This document shows, piece by piece, positions 16,916 to 25,094 of a DNA stretch of 63,418 nt. The DNA comes from Propionibacteriaceae bacterium. Lineage in GTDB: Bacteria; Actinomycetota; Actinomycetes; Propionibacteriales; Propionibacteriaceae. A program made the translations under genes and the position numbers. A model generated the notes under the pieces. That model was not told where the DNA came from, made no database searches, and saw nothing but the letters and a program-made list of their open reading frames with translations. Position 1 is the stretch's first letter, and each line of letters starts with the position of its first letter. The stretch lies in contig JAISUR010000014.1 of assembly GCA_031271975.1 (NCBI GenBank), forward strand, positions 1-63,418. Reading direction: 5' to 3'.

Positions 16916-18034
16916 CTACACGAAGACCTTCCCCGACTCCTCCAGCGCGGACTTGGCGATGAGCAGCCGCCCGGATTCGATCCGGTAGGCGATCGGGATG
17001 GGGTTGCAGCCGCCCTTGAAGCCGATGGTGTTGATGTTCATCGCGACGTCGCAGAGCTTGCAGATCACCTGGCCGTCGCGCTCGTAGTATCCCGTCGGCC
17101 CGCAGACGTTGCAGGCGTCCAATCCGACGCCGTACGCGCGGGCGTTCTTCGCTATGACGATGAAGCGCACCTCGCACGATTGCGCGGCGTAGGCGAAGCG
17201 GTGCAAGTGCCCGTCGCTGACGGCGTCCAGGGCGACGGCGACATCCAACCCGGCGTCGACCCAATCCTCGGCCTCCGAGAGCGTCGGCTCGGCCTGGGCG
17301 AACTGTTTGGCGAGTGTCCCGGACAGCATCGTCAGCGCCGCGCCGCCAGCCACGACGCCCAAGAACCGGCGCCGCGAAATGGCCGCGGCACGCGCTTTGC
17401 GCTCCAGTGCCGGGTTGGCGGCGGGAAGCGGCCGGCGCCCCCTCCAAACGCCGGCCGCCATCGTGACCAGCGCGCTCCCCAGCGCCAGCCATGTCCAAAT
17501 GAAAGAAGTGTTGGTCAGGAACGCCACGGCGTTGAACAGCCCGGGAAGAGAAGGGATCATCCGCCTGCCCAGCAGGATGCGCGTTACGGTCACCGCCGCC
17601 GCGGCCGTCCAGCACAGCACGGCCCAACGCGTGGGCAGCGAGCGGACAGCCCAGCAGAGCAGCGCGGTCAACGCCAGCGCCCCCAGGTAGCCGCCCAGGT
17701 TGCCCAACACCACCCGGGACAGCAGCGTCTCGTTGTTGGGCACGATGGCGAGGGCTTCCAGCAGCACGTCCGGGAGTGCCGACACCGTCACGGCCACCGC
17801 CAAGACGGCCGATACCAGGCGTCCGGGGCGGATCAGCGACGCGATAGCCAGCGCGATTCCGGCACCCAGCAAGCCCAGCATCAAGAACTCGTTGTTGAGG
17901 TTGGTCAGTTTGCGGGCCAACGCCAGGCCGACGCCCAGCACCAGCGCCGAAACGCGGGCACTCATGGCCACTCCTCCCAGCGAGGCGAGCGCCGGGAGGA
18001 GTGCCAAATAGAGAGTGTCAGCGAAAACCAGCAA
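16916..18034 (-). CDS. DUF2318 membrane protein with C-x2-C pairs
   Basis: A 372-residue protein with about six predicted membrane helices in residues 1-195. A twin-arginine-like SRRRFLGVVAGGAALTML segment (near 220) leads into another helix. The extracytoplasmic domain carries CNVC (308-311) and CKLC (325-328), followed by MNINTIGFKGGCNPIPI. This C-terminal domain is the DUF2318 signature. DUF2318 proteins lie beside FTR1 and P19 in the Campylobacter iron operon and are thought to bind metal or take part in redox handling of iron. The cysteines are likely ligands. It sits 6 bp from the P19 gene. Confidence 0.85.
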   Translation of the reverse strand: MLVFADTLYLALLPALASLGGVAMSARVSALVLGVGLALARKLTNLNNEFLMLGLLGAGIALAIASLIRPGRLVSAVLAVAVTVSALPDVLLEALAIVPNNETLLSRVVLGNLGGYLGALALTALLCWAVRSLPTRWAVLCWTAAAAVTVTRILLGRRMIPSLPGLFNAVAFLTNTSFIWTWLALGSALVTMAAGVWRGRRPLPAANPALERKARAAAISRRRFLGVVAGGAALTMLSGTLAKQFAQAEPTLSEAEDWVDAGLDVAVALDAVSDGHLHRFAYAAQSCEVRFIVIAKNARAYGVGLDACNVCGPTGYYERDGQVICKLCDVAMNINTIGFKGGCNPIPIAYRIESGRLLIAKSALEESGKVFV

Positions 18035-18040
18035 GGCCGC

Positions 18041-18646
18041 CTACCACTCCCGGGGGGTGTATTCCCAGTTGTCCCATTCGGCAACCAGGGGTTCGGACCA
18101 CCAGCGACCCGTGACGCCGGTGGTCGCGTCGGTGTGGATGAGATGCCCGTTGTCCGCGCCGGACTTGATCGTGAACTTCAGGGTGTAGACACCCGCGTCG
18201 CCCATCTTGATGTTGGCGCCGTAGTGCGGGCCGTCGGAGGCGTTCATAGGCATAAACGTGCCCTTCGCCGTCTCGGCGCCGGCCGAATCGGTGACGACGT
18301 AGTCGACGGTCAAGTTGGGCACCCAGTCGCCCGCGCCGAAGCCCAGGTCGTTGCCCGCGAGCGCCGAAATGTCCGCCTCGATGTGGATGTCCGCCTCAGC
18401 GGCGGTCAGGCCCATGGCCGGGTCCATGTCGACGGGCTGGAAGTAAACCGCGACCACGTTCAGCGGCCCCGTCTCAATGTCGTCGCCTATCTGGACTTCC
18501 TCAAAGCCGGCCACCTCGCCCGGAGCCGCGGGCCCATCGGCGGGCGACTCCGGCGCGTTTGGCGAGGTAGCTCCGGTTGGCGACGCGGCGCATCCGGCGA
18601 GAACCAGGGCCGCGAGCGCGGGGATCAGTAAGCGGATGGGATTCAT
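18041..18646 (-). CDS. P19/Tp34-family iron-binding lipoprotein
   Basis: A 201-residue lipoprotein (LVLAGC, Cys19) with an acidic Ser/Pro linker and a P19 domain. Its start EVQIGDDIETGPLNVVAVYFQPVDMDP, then EADIHIEADI, VPNLTVDYVV, GTFMPMNASDGPHYGANIKM and TYTLKFTIK-like strand, are family features. The Met, His and Glu residues in YFQPVDM, EADIHIEAD and GPHYGANI are the expected copper/iron ligands. Family members bind Cu and Fe and pass iron to the FTR1 permease. It overlaps the FTR1 gene by ATGA-type contact. Confidence 0.9.
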   Translation of the reverse strand: MNPIRLLIPALAALVLAGCAASPTGATSPNAPESPADGPAAPGEVAGFEEVQIGDDIETGPLNVVAVYFQPVDMDPAMGLTAAEADIHIEADISALAGNDLGFGAGDWVPNLTVDYVVTDSAGAETAKGTFMPMNASDGPHYGANIKMGDAGVYTLKFTIKSGADNGHLIHTDATTGVTGRWWSEPLVAEWDNWEYTPREW

Positions 18647-19863
18647 TTCACTCCTTGAGTTTGCGCCGCTTGGTTTGCGGCTCGTGATTTGCTGAGGCCC
18701 AGCACTGCCAGACCGACAACCAACGCCAACGTGACCGCTTGGGCTCCCAGCGTTTCCAACGTGGGGTAGAAACCGAGCAGGTCAACGGAGGTGATGCCAC
18801 CAACCGTGGTGGTGGAGACAAGGTCCCCCTCCTGCAGTTCTTTCACGCCACCCCCGGCGAAAGTGACCGCCATGAGTGCGAGCAGGGTTGATGTGGCGAG
18901 GAAGAACGGCCTGAGGGGGACGCGGACGCTCAACAGGCGGATCGCGGCGTAGACGACGGCCAACGCGGCGGCGCCGACGCCGAGGCCCAGCCAGATCTGC
19001 TGGTGGTCGGCGCTGGAACGCGCGAACAGCGCCGTGTAGAAGATGATGGTCTCCGCGCCCTCGCGGAAGACGGCCAAGAATGCGATGAAGGCCAGCGTGC
19101 CGAGGTTGCCGCGGGAAATGGCCTGGTCGGATTGGCCCTTGATGTACCCGGCCCAAGCCCGGGCGTCGGCCTTCGACATCATCCAGTTGCTCACCCAGAC
19201 CAGCATGGCGACGGCGATCAGCATCGTGACGCCCTCGAAGATCTCCTGATACGCCCCGGCGAGCGCGCTCAACTGGCTGAACACCCAAGCCAGGCCAACC
19301 GACGCGATCAGGGCCACGACGACCCCGGCGTACACATAGCGGTTCCCGGCGGCGTTTCCGGATTTCACCAGGTAGGCCACGATGGCCCCGACGACGAGGA
19401 TCGCTTCGAAACCCTCGCGCAGGATGATGACCAGCGCGCCGAGGAACTCCGCGACCGGATTGGAATCGTTCCCGTCGAGCGTGTTCGCGTCGGCCGCCAA
19501 CATCTCGACGAGCGACTCGATCGACGCGGTGACAGCCTCGGGATCCTCTCCGGCGAGCACTTGCTTCTTGATGGTGGAGAAGAGGTATTCCACCTCCGCG
19601 GCGCGGTCTCCGGACAGGTACGCCATGACCGTCTTCTCGAACCCGGCCTTCTCGTAGTAACCGTAGTAGGCCTCGTTGACAAGGTCTTTCGCAGCAGCCG
19701 GGTCTCCGGCCCGATAGGCGGCGTCAGCATCGCGCAGCACTACAGCCATCTCGGCGGCCACGTCGCTCCAGGTCTCCGCCTCGGCATGGGCGGCGGGAGC
19801 GGCGACCAGCCAGGCCAGCAGGGCAACTCCCAATCCGACCAGGAGGCGAAGAGCAACGCGCAT
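18643..19863 (-). CDS. FTR1-family iron permease
   Basis: A 406-residue permease starting with a signal-like segment (MRVALRLLVGLGVALLAWLVAAPAAHAEAE), then a soluble N-terminal domain to about residue 135. Seven or so membrane helices follow. The two iron-binding motifs are REGFE (149-153) and REGAE (267-271). The C-terminal GGGVKELQEGDLV is also typical. FTR1 permeases move ferric iron after oxidation or with a P19 partner. It is the first gene of the eight-gene operon ending with apbE. The start codon abuts a near-perfect DtxR/IdeR-type box. Confidence 0.95.
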   Translation of the reverse strand: MRVALRLLVGLGVALLAWLVAAPAAHAEAETWSDVAAEMAVVLRDADAAYRAGDPAAAKDLVNEAYYGYYEKAGFEKTVMAYLSGDRAAEVEYLFSTIKKQVLAGEDPEAVTASIESLVEMLAADANTLDGNDSNPVAEFLGALVIILREGFEAILVVGAIVAYLVKSGNAAGNRYVYAGVVVALIASVGLAWVFSQLSALAGAYQEIFEGVTMLIAVAMLVWVSNWMMSKADARAWAGYIKGQSDQAISRGNLGTLAFIAFLAVFREGAETIIFYTALFARSSADHQQIWLGLGVGAAALAVVYAAIRLLSVRVPLRPFFLATSTLLALMAVTFAGGGVKELQEGDLVSTTTVGGITSVDLLGFYPTLETLGAQAVTLALVVGLAVLGLSKSRAANQAAQTQGVK

Positions 19864-19881
19864 AAGGTTAGGCTAACCTAA
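19863..19881 (-). promoter_or_regulatory. DtxR/IdeR-type iron box of the FTR1-P19 operon
   Basis: On the minus strand TTAGGTTAGCCTAACCTTA matches the consensus TTAGGTTAGSCTAACCTAA at all but one position. It ends on the first base of the FTR1 start codon. A CATACT -10-like hexamer lies just upstream of it, so the repressor would cover the transcription start. The arrangement is the same as at feoA. Confidence 0.92.
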
Positions 19882-19960
19882 GTATGTGCGTTCACCTAGC
19901 GGACGCTCCGAATATTGAGACGGAGTTGTTTCGTAAATACTGCCGAGTGATTCCGAGAGC

Positions 19961-20002
19961 CGGACTGCGTCCGGAGATGCCGGAACGAGTCCGGCATGAC
20001 GA
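19961..20002. repeat. REP-like palindrome
   Basis: A single full unit: CGGACTGCGTCCG, GAGATG, CCGGAACGAGTCCGG, CATGACG. It lies in the 208-bp divergent gap between the FTR1 operon and pncB. Both hairpins are intact. No gene is disrupted. Confidence 0.75.
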
Positions 20003-20071
20003 TGAGGGGAATGTGATCGGGACAGGACGCGCAAACGCGACGAGGTCAGGCCATCCACTAGGGTGTTCCAC

Positions 20072-21412
20072 ATGGATTCGACAGCCCTGATGACCGACCA
20101 TTACGAACTCACCATGGTGCAGGCGGCCATGTCCTCCGGGACCGCTTTTCGGCACTCCGTTTTCGAGCTGTTCGCGCGCCGGCTGCCCGAAGGGCGGCGG
20201 TACGGTGTGGTGGCGGGCACCGGGCGGCTGCTGGACGCCGTGGAGGCGTTCCGGTTCGATCCGGCGGCGATCGATTTCCTGCTGCGCCACAAGGTTGTGG
20301 ACGACACGTTGGCCCAATGGCTGGCCAACTACAAGTTCTCCGGGTCGATGTACGGGTACCCGGACGGGGAACTGTACTTCCCCGGGTCCCCGCTGCTGAT
20401 CGTGGAGGGGTCGTTTGCCGAGGCCGTGGTGCTGGAGACAGTCGCGCTGTCCATCTACAACTACGACTGCGCGGTGGCCTCGGCCGCCTCCCGCATGACG
20501 CTGATGGCCGGATCGCGGCCCTGCATCGAAATGGGATCCCGCCGCACGAACGAGCACGCTGCCATGGCGGCCGCCCGCGCGGCCTACATCGCCGGGTTTT
20601 CCGCCACCTCCAACTTGGCGGCTGGGCAAGCCTATGGCGTGCCCACCACGGGGACCGCCGCCCACTCCTTCACCTTGCTGCATGACACCGAAGAAGAAGC
20701 CTTCGCCGCGCAGTTGCAGACGCTGGGTGAGAACACCACTCTGCTGGTGGACACCTACGACATCGAAGAGGCGGTGCGCACCGGCGTCCGCCTGACCGAA
20801 GGCGAGTTGGGAGCGATCCGGCTCGACTCCGGCGACCTGTCCGAATTGGCCACGCAAGTGCGCGCACTGCTCGACGAACTGGGTGCGACCAAGACGCGCA
20901 TCATCGTCACCTCCGACCTGGACGAGTTCCAGATCGCCGCGTTGCGGGCCGCCCCCGTGGACGGCTATGGCGTCGGCACCTCCTTGGTCACCGGCTCGGG
21001 CGCGCCGACGTGTGCCATGGTTTACAAGCTCGTCGCCCGGGCGCAAAGCGATCGGGAGGACGCCGAGTTGATTCCCGTGGCCAAAGCCTCGATGAACAAG
21101 GCGTCCATAGGGGGCCGCAAATTTGCGCTGCGCCGCCTCAATGCGCGCGGCAAAGCCACCACGGAAGTGGTCGGCATCGGCACTCCCCCGGAAGGCGACC
21201 ACAACGACCGCCCGCTGCTGGCCACCCTGATTGACCACGGCCAGATCGTCGGACGTGAGAGCTTGGACGCCGCCCGCGAACGCCACACCGCCGCCGTGGC
21301 CGAACTGCCGATGGACGCCCGCAAGATGAGTCGCGGCGAGCCCGTGATTGAGACGATAATGCTCGATGAGAGCGGAAAACCCGCCGACAACCCCTATGCG
21401 AAGAGGGCATGA
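20072..21412 (+). CDS. pncB: Nicotinate phosphoribosyltransferase
   Basis: Makes nicotinate mononucleotide in the Preiss-Handler NAD salvage route. 446 residues. Motifs include DSTALMTDHYELTM, FRHSVFELFARRLPEGR, MGSRRTNEHAAMAAARAAYIAGFSATSN, LLVDTYDIEEAV, GAIRLDSGDL and YGVGTSLVTG. ATG 20072 was chosen because AGGGTG lies 6 bp upstream; a GTG at 20063 would place that site inside the gene. It overlaps pncA. PncB near clpS and DUF2017 is conserved in actinobacteria. Confidence 0.95.
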   Translation: MDSTALMTDHYELTMVQAAMSSGTAFRHSVFELFARRLPEGRRYGVVAGTGRLLDAVEAFRFDPAAIDFLLRHKVVDDTLAQWLANYKFSGSMYGYPDGELYFPGSPLLIVEGSFAEAVVLETVALSIYNYDCAVASAASRMTLMAGSRPCIEMGSRRTNEHAAMAAARAAYIAGFSATSNLAAGQAYGVPTTGTAAHSFTLLHDTEEEAFAAQLQTLGENTTLLVDTYDIEEAVRTGVRLTEGELGAIRLDSGDLSELATQVRALLDELGATKTRIIVTSDLDEFQIAALRAAPVDGYGVGTSLVTGSGAPTCAMVYKLVARAQSDREDAELIPVAKASMNKASIGGRKFALRRLNARGKATTEVVGIGTPPEGDHNDRPLLATLIDHGQIVGRESLDAARERHTAAVAELPMDARKMSRGEPVIETIMLDESGKPADNPYAKRA

Positions 21413-21969
21413 TGACTAAAGCGCTCATCGTCGTCGATGTGCAGAACGACTTCTGTGAAGGCGGCTCGCTGGCCGTCGCGGGCGGCTCGCAAACCGCCGC
21501 CGGGATCAACGCCTTGCTGAACGCCAACCCCGGCTACGACTACGTGGTCGCCACCCGCGACCACCACATCGACCCCGGAGCGCACTTCGGGGACCCGCCC
21601 GACTACGTTGACTCGTGGCCCCCGCACTGCGTCGTCGGCACCCCAGGCGTGGAAATCCATGAGAACCTGACCGGGCAGAGCTTCGACGCCGTGTTCGACA
21701 AGGGCGAATACTCTGCCGCCTACTCCGGTTTCGAAGGCGCGTGCGCCGGTGTCGCCCTGGAGGCTTGGCTTGCCGCCCGCAACGTGGAGGTCGTGGACGT
21801 TTGCGGCATCGCGACCGACTATTGCGTGCGCGCCACCGCACTCGACGCCGCGGCCCGCGGCTTCGCCACGACAGTGCTGCTGGGGTTGACCGCCGCGGTG
21901 GCTCCCGCCAACGTGCCCGGCGTGCTCAGCGAATTCGCCGCAGCGGGCGTAGCCGTCAAACCAGCTTGA
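21409..21969 (+). CDS. pncA: Nicotinamidase (isochorismatase family)
   Basis: Hydrolyses nicotinamide to nicotinate, the substrate of the preceding enzyme. 186 residues. The catalytic Asp lies in ALIVVDVQNDFCEGGSL, metal ligands in ATRDHHIDPGAHF, the Lys in AVFDKGEYSAAYSGFEG and the nucleophilic Cys in VCGIATDYCVRATALDAA. The start ATG overlaps the pncB stop. It is convergent with malQ, sharing 14 bp at the 3' ends. Confidence 0.95.
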   Translation: MMTKALIVVDVQNDFCEGGSLAVAGGSQTAAGINALLNANPGYDYVVATRDHHIDPGAHFGDPPDYVDSWPPHCVVGTPGVEIHENLTGQSFDAVFDKGEYSAAYSGFEGACAGVALEAWLAARNVEVVDVCGIATDYCVRATALDAAARGFATTVLLGLTAAVAPANVPGVLSEFAAAGVAVKPA

Positions 21970-24112
21970 TCCCCTGCTCCCACAACGGCGTCGGAGCGTT
22001 GTTCATCACTTCGGCCAAACGCCGCGCGCGTTCGTCGGTGAACACCTCCTCGATGTACATCGGCGTGCCGTCGGGCTTGGACAGCGGGATGCGCCAGTTC
22101 GGATACTCCTCATCCGTCCCGGGCTGATTCTGGGTGAGGCAGTCCCCCACCGCGTCGGTCAGCGCCGCGCAAAGCACCCGCGACTCGGTCGCCGTCAGAT
22201 ACTGGTGCATCGCCAGCACGATCTCCTCGACGCTCGGATCGTCGTCGTTCAGCCAGCCGCGCGCCCGCAACATGTCCACATATAGCTGTTGGTCCGCCGC
22301 GGCGATCTCCAACTCGGCCTCCAACGGCTCGCTCAACAGGCCCAGCTTCTCCTGCAGGTATACGTGCGACTTGGCCAGATAGCCCGCTGTGGGCGGCAAG
22401 TCGTGCGTGGTGACGGAGGCCAGGCAGTACTCGCGCCACGCCTCCGGAGGCAGCGGCCGGCCCTCTTGGTCCCGCTCGAACCAGGCGATCGACGTGCCCA
22501 GGACGCCGCGGTCGCGCAGGTACGCCCGCACCCATGGCTCGACCACGCCCAGATCCTCGCCCACCACCAGCGCCCCGGCGCGGTAGGCCTCCAATACCAA
22601 GATGCCCACAGCCGCCTCGTGGTTGTAGCGCACGTACGTCCCGGCGGTCGGCGGCATGCCCTGCGGAATCCACCACAGCCGGAACAGGCCCATCACGTGG
22701 TCGATGCGGATGCCGCCCGAGTTGCGCAGCAGACCCGCCACCATAGTGCGGAACGGCGCATAGCACAGTTCTTCCAGGCGGTCGGGGCGCCACGCGATCT
22801 GCGCCCAGTCCTGGCCCTTCTGGTTGAAATGGTCCGGCGGCGCGCCCACCGAGACGCCGCTGGCGAACAAGTTGCCATACGTCCACGCCTCCGAACTCTT
22901 CTTCCCCACGCCCACCGCGAGGTCGTTCATGATGCCGATCAGCATTCCGGCATCGCGGGCCGACGCCTGGGCGTTGCGCAGTTGCAGGTCGGCGATCCAC
23001 TGCAGCCAGACGTAGAAGATCACGCGATCCCGGTTGTTGGCCACGAAACTGGCCACCTCGATGGAATCCGGGTCGCGCAGGTGCAGCGGCCATTCGCGCC
23101 AGTCTTCGCCGTAATCCTCACTCAGCGCGCACCAGGTAGCGAACTGCGTCAAGGCCGGGCCCTCGCGCTGGATGAACGCGTTGAGTGCCATCTGCCGGGC
23201 AGGGCGCAGGCCGTGGTTGTAGATCACCCGCAGGGCCGCACACTTGGCCGCCCACACTTCGTCGCGGCAAATCTGGGCCGGGTCCGGAATCTGCTTCGGC
23301 AACTCCATCTTCAGTTGGAACACCGTGGCCCGCTCGTCGTCGCTCAATTCCGAGTATTCGGCGATGAACTCGGGGCGGATATACAGCGGGTTGATGAAGC
23401 GGCGCGACGCCGGTAGATACGGCGACGGCTCAATTGGCGGCACCACCTGCGCCGCGTGCAGCGGGTTGACGAGCATGAAGTCGGCGCCCTGGGCCTTGCC
23501 GGACCAGGTGGCCAAGTCGCCCATGTCGGCCAGGTCGCCCAATTCCCATGAACGCTTGGAACGCGCCGAATAGAGCTGCACGGCGTAGCCCCAGGCTCGT
23601 TTCGAGCCGAGCCGCTCCGGGAAACCCAGGAAATGCGGGCTGACCGCCAGCAGCGCCTCCGCCTCACCCGTGGCCGTGGTCGCGATGAGCGTGTGGTAGC
23701 CCAGCGGCAGGTCCGGCGGAATGTCGAACGCCGCCTCCCCGATCAGCTTGCCGTTGATATAGCGCGGGTCGACCACGTGGAACACCTGCGGCACGTCGCG
23801 CCACATGCCGTCCTCGGTGTGGACCACCAGGCGCACCCACTCGCCGTGCGGGACATGGACGAAGACCCGCCAACCCCGGCCCTGTTCCATGACGATGCAG
23901 GGCGGCAGGGTGCGCGTCCACGGCTTGTTGCGATGCTCCTCCAACGCGGCGCGGGCCTTGTCGGGACCGGACGCGTCCACGTCCATAGCCGCGAGGATGG
24001 CGATGACCGTCTCGTCCGACACTTCGGTCAGCCGGCCCTTCCAATCCCAAAACTCGGTCGCGATGCCGAACTCGGCGGCGAGTTCTTCCAAGAACGTGTT
24101 TGACAGTGCCAT
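21956..24112 (-). CDS. malQ: 4-alpha-glucanotransferase (amylomaltase)
   Basis: GH77 enzyme that rearranges alpha-1,4-glucans for maltodextrin and glycogen use. 718 residues, including an extra N-terminal domain of about 150 residues as in actinobacterial MalQ. Catalytic-region motifs are YAVQLYSARSKRSWELGDLADMGDLATW, LPASRRFINPLYI, GIMNDLAVGVGKKSSEAWTYG, RIDHVMGLFRLWWIP (nucleophile Asp), GEDLGVVEPWVRAYL (acid/base Glu) and TTHDLPPTAGYL. The gene stands alone. The LacI regulator at 25044-26132 might control it, but no operator was identified. Confidence 0.94.
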   Translation of the reverse strand: MALSNTFLEELAAEFGIATEFWDWKGRLTEVSDETVIAILAAMDVDASGPDKARAALEEHRNKPWTRTLPPCIVMEQGRGWRVFVHVPHGEWVRLVVHTEDGMWRDVPQVFHVVDPRYINGKLIGEAAFDIPPDLPLGYHTLIATTATGEAEALLAVSPHFLGFPERLGSKRAWGYAVQLYSARSKRSWELGDLADMGDLATWSGKAQGADFMLVNPLHAAQVVPPIEPSPYLPASRRFINPLYIRPEFIAEYSELSDDERATVFQLKMELPKQIPDPAQICRDEVWAAKCAALRVIYNHGLRPARQMALNAFIQREGPALTQFATWCALSEDYGEDWREWPLHLRDPDSIEVASFVANNRDRVIFYVWLQWIADLQLRNAQASARDAGMLIGIMNDLAVGVGKKSSEAWTYGNLFASGVSVGAPPDHFNQKGQDWAQIAWRPDRLEELCYAPFRTMVAGLLRNSGGIRIDHVMGLFRLWWIPQGMPPTAGTYVRYNHEAAVGILVLEAYRAGALVVGEDLGVVEPWVRAYLRDRGVLGTSIAWFERDQEGRPLPPEAWREYCLASVTTHDLPPTAGYLAKSHVYLQEKLGLLSEPLEAELEIAAADQQLYVDMLRARGWLNDDDPSVEEIVLAMHQYLTATESRVLCAALTDAVGDCLTQNQPGTDEEYPNWRIPLSKPDGTPMYIEEVFTDERARRLAEVMNNAPTPLWEQGIKLV

Positions 24113-24243
24113 CGTTCCCCCAGTGCGTTGCCATTCACTGGGAGGCTAGCAGGTACCAACCGCCGCGCGTGCTAGATCTACCTGTTTCCATCCGCTTCGT
24201 TGGGCCACCGAGTTCACACTTGGCAGTGGATGCTTATCCGAGA

Positions 24244-24335
24244 GTCCGGACTTCGTCCGAGATCCCGGACCCTACCCCACAAAGTTCTTCGATACTTTGC
24301 GGGGACCCCGGAACAAGTCCGGGATGACCGCTGGG
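24244..24335. repeat. REP-like palindrome interrupted by a second hairpin
   Basis: The left half is GTCCGGACTTCGTCCGAGAT plus CCCGGA. The right half is CCCGGAACAAGTCCGGG plus ATGACCG. Between them about 40 bp has been inserted. The insert contains its own stem, CCCCACAAAGT paired with ACTTTGCGGGG around TCTTCGAT. A related CCCCACAGAGTTCT stretch lies near 34657, beside another REP half-site. Confidence 0.7.
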
Positions 24336-24351
24336 GCTGTAGTATCGCGGC

Positions 24352-24606
24352 ATGAGTGAACAACCGCGGCTCACCACGCTTGAGTTGGAGCGGACCGAAC
24401 CGCTGCTGGAGGATCCGGAGGATCACGAACGCCTCTCCCACTACGTCCGGAAGGACAAGCTGACTGAGGCTATGGTCATGGGCACGCCCGTGATCGCGCT
24501 CTGCGGCAAAGTCTGGGTGCCCTCGCGCAACCCTGACCGGTATCCGGTCTGCCCGGAATGCAAGAAAGTCTGGGAGATGCTGCGCCCCGGGAAGCCGGAA
24601 GAGTGA
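24352..24606 (+). CDS. DUF3039 zinc-ribbon-like protein
   Basis: An 84-residue protein conserved in actinobacteria. DPEDHERLSHYVRKDKLTEAMVMGTPVIALCGKVWVP and then NPDRYPVCPECKKVWEML give a likely zinc site formed by CGK and CPEC. Function is unknown. GTGA overlap with the sixA gene suggests cotranscription. Confidence 0.9.
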   Translation: MSEQPRLTTLELERTEPLLEDPEDHERLSHYVRKDKLTEAMVMGTPVIALCGKVWVPSRNPDRYPVCPECKKVWEMLRPGKPEE

Positions 24607-25094
24607 AAACCCTGATCGTGCTGCGGCACGCCAAGTCGAGTTGGGAGACCGCGTCTCCCGATTTCCAAAGGCCGTTGGCCGAGCGCGGCGTCCAAGACGC
24701 CAAGGCGGCGGGCGCGATCCTGGCCGAATACCGCATCGACTTGCTGCTGTCTTCTTCAGCGAAGCGCGCGCGGCAAACCTGGGAATGCGCCCAACTGGGC
24801 GGCGCCACCGCGGCCCAAGCCGAATTCAGCGACGGCATCTACCACGCCTGGGCCGATGAACTCATCACCGAGCTGAACATCGTCGACGAGGCTGTCAGCA
24901 CCGTGGCGCTAATCGGGCACCAACCGACCCTCGGCGACCTGATCACCACCCTCGCCGCGCCTGGCGAACTGGTGGCCGCCGTCGCCAACCACTACCCCAC
25001 CGCGGGCTTGGCCGTGCTCACTTTCGACGGCGCTTGGCGAGACCTAGGCCCCAGCAAGGCTGCGCTGGTGCGGTTTGAGATTCCGCGCGGCTGA
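24603..25094 (+). CDS. sixA: SixA-like phosphohistidine phosphatase
   Basis: A 163-residue histidine phosphatase. The catalytic motif is LIVLRHAKSSW (RHG/RHA type) and the second His is in ALIGHQPTLGDLI. LLLSSSAKRARQTWE completes the active site. E. coli SixA acts on phosphohistidine in phosphorelay and PTS proteins; the target here is unknown. The start is GTG overlapping the DUF3039 stop. The 3' end overlaps the convergent LacI gene by 51 bp. Confidence 0.88.
   Translation: MKTLIVLRHAKSSWETASPDFQRPLAERGVQDAKAAGAILAEYRIDLLLSSSAKRARQTWECAQLGGATAAQAEFSDGIYHAWADELITELNIVDEAVSTVALIGHQPTLGDLITTLAAPGELVAAVANHYPTAGLAVLTFDGAWRDLGPSKAALVRFEIPRG

Noticed and set aside
16103-18631. Long plus-strand open frame (842 codons) opposite the P19/FTR1 operon
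   Set aside because: It is a shadow of GC-rich genes on the other strand. Its translation is rich in Arg, His, Gly and Gln, with no domain, and it crosses several real genes.
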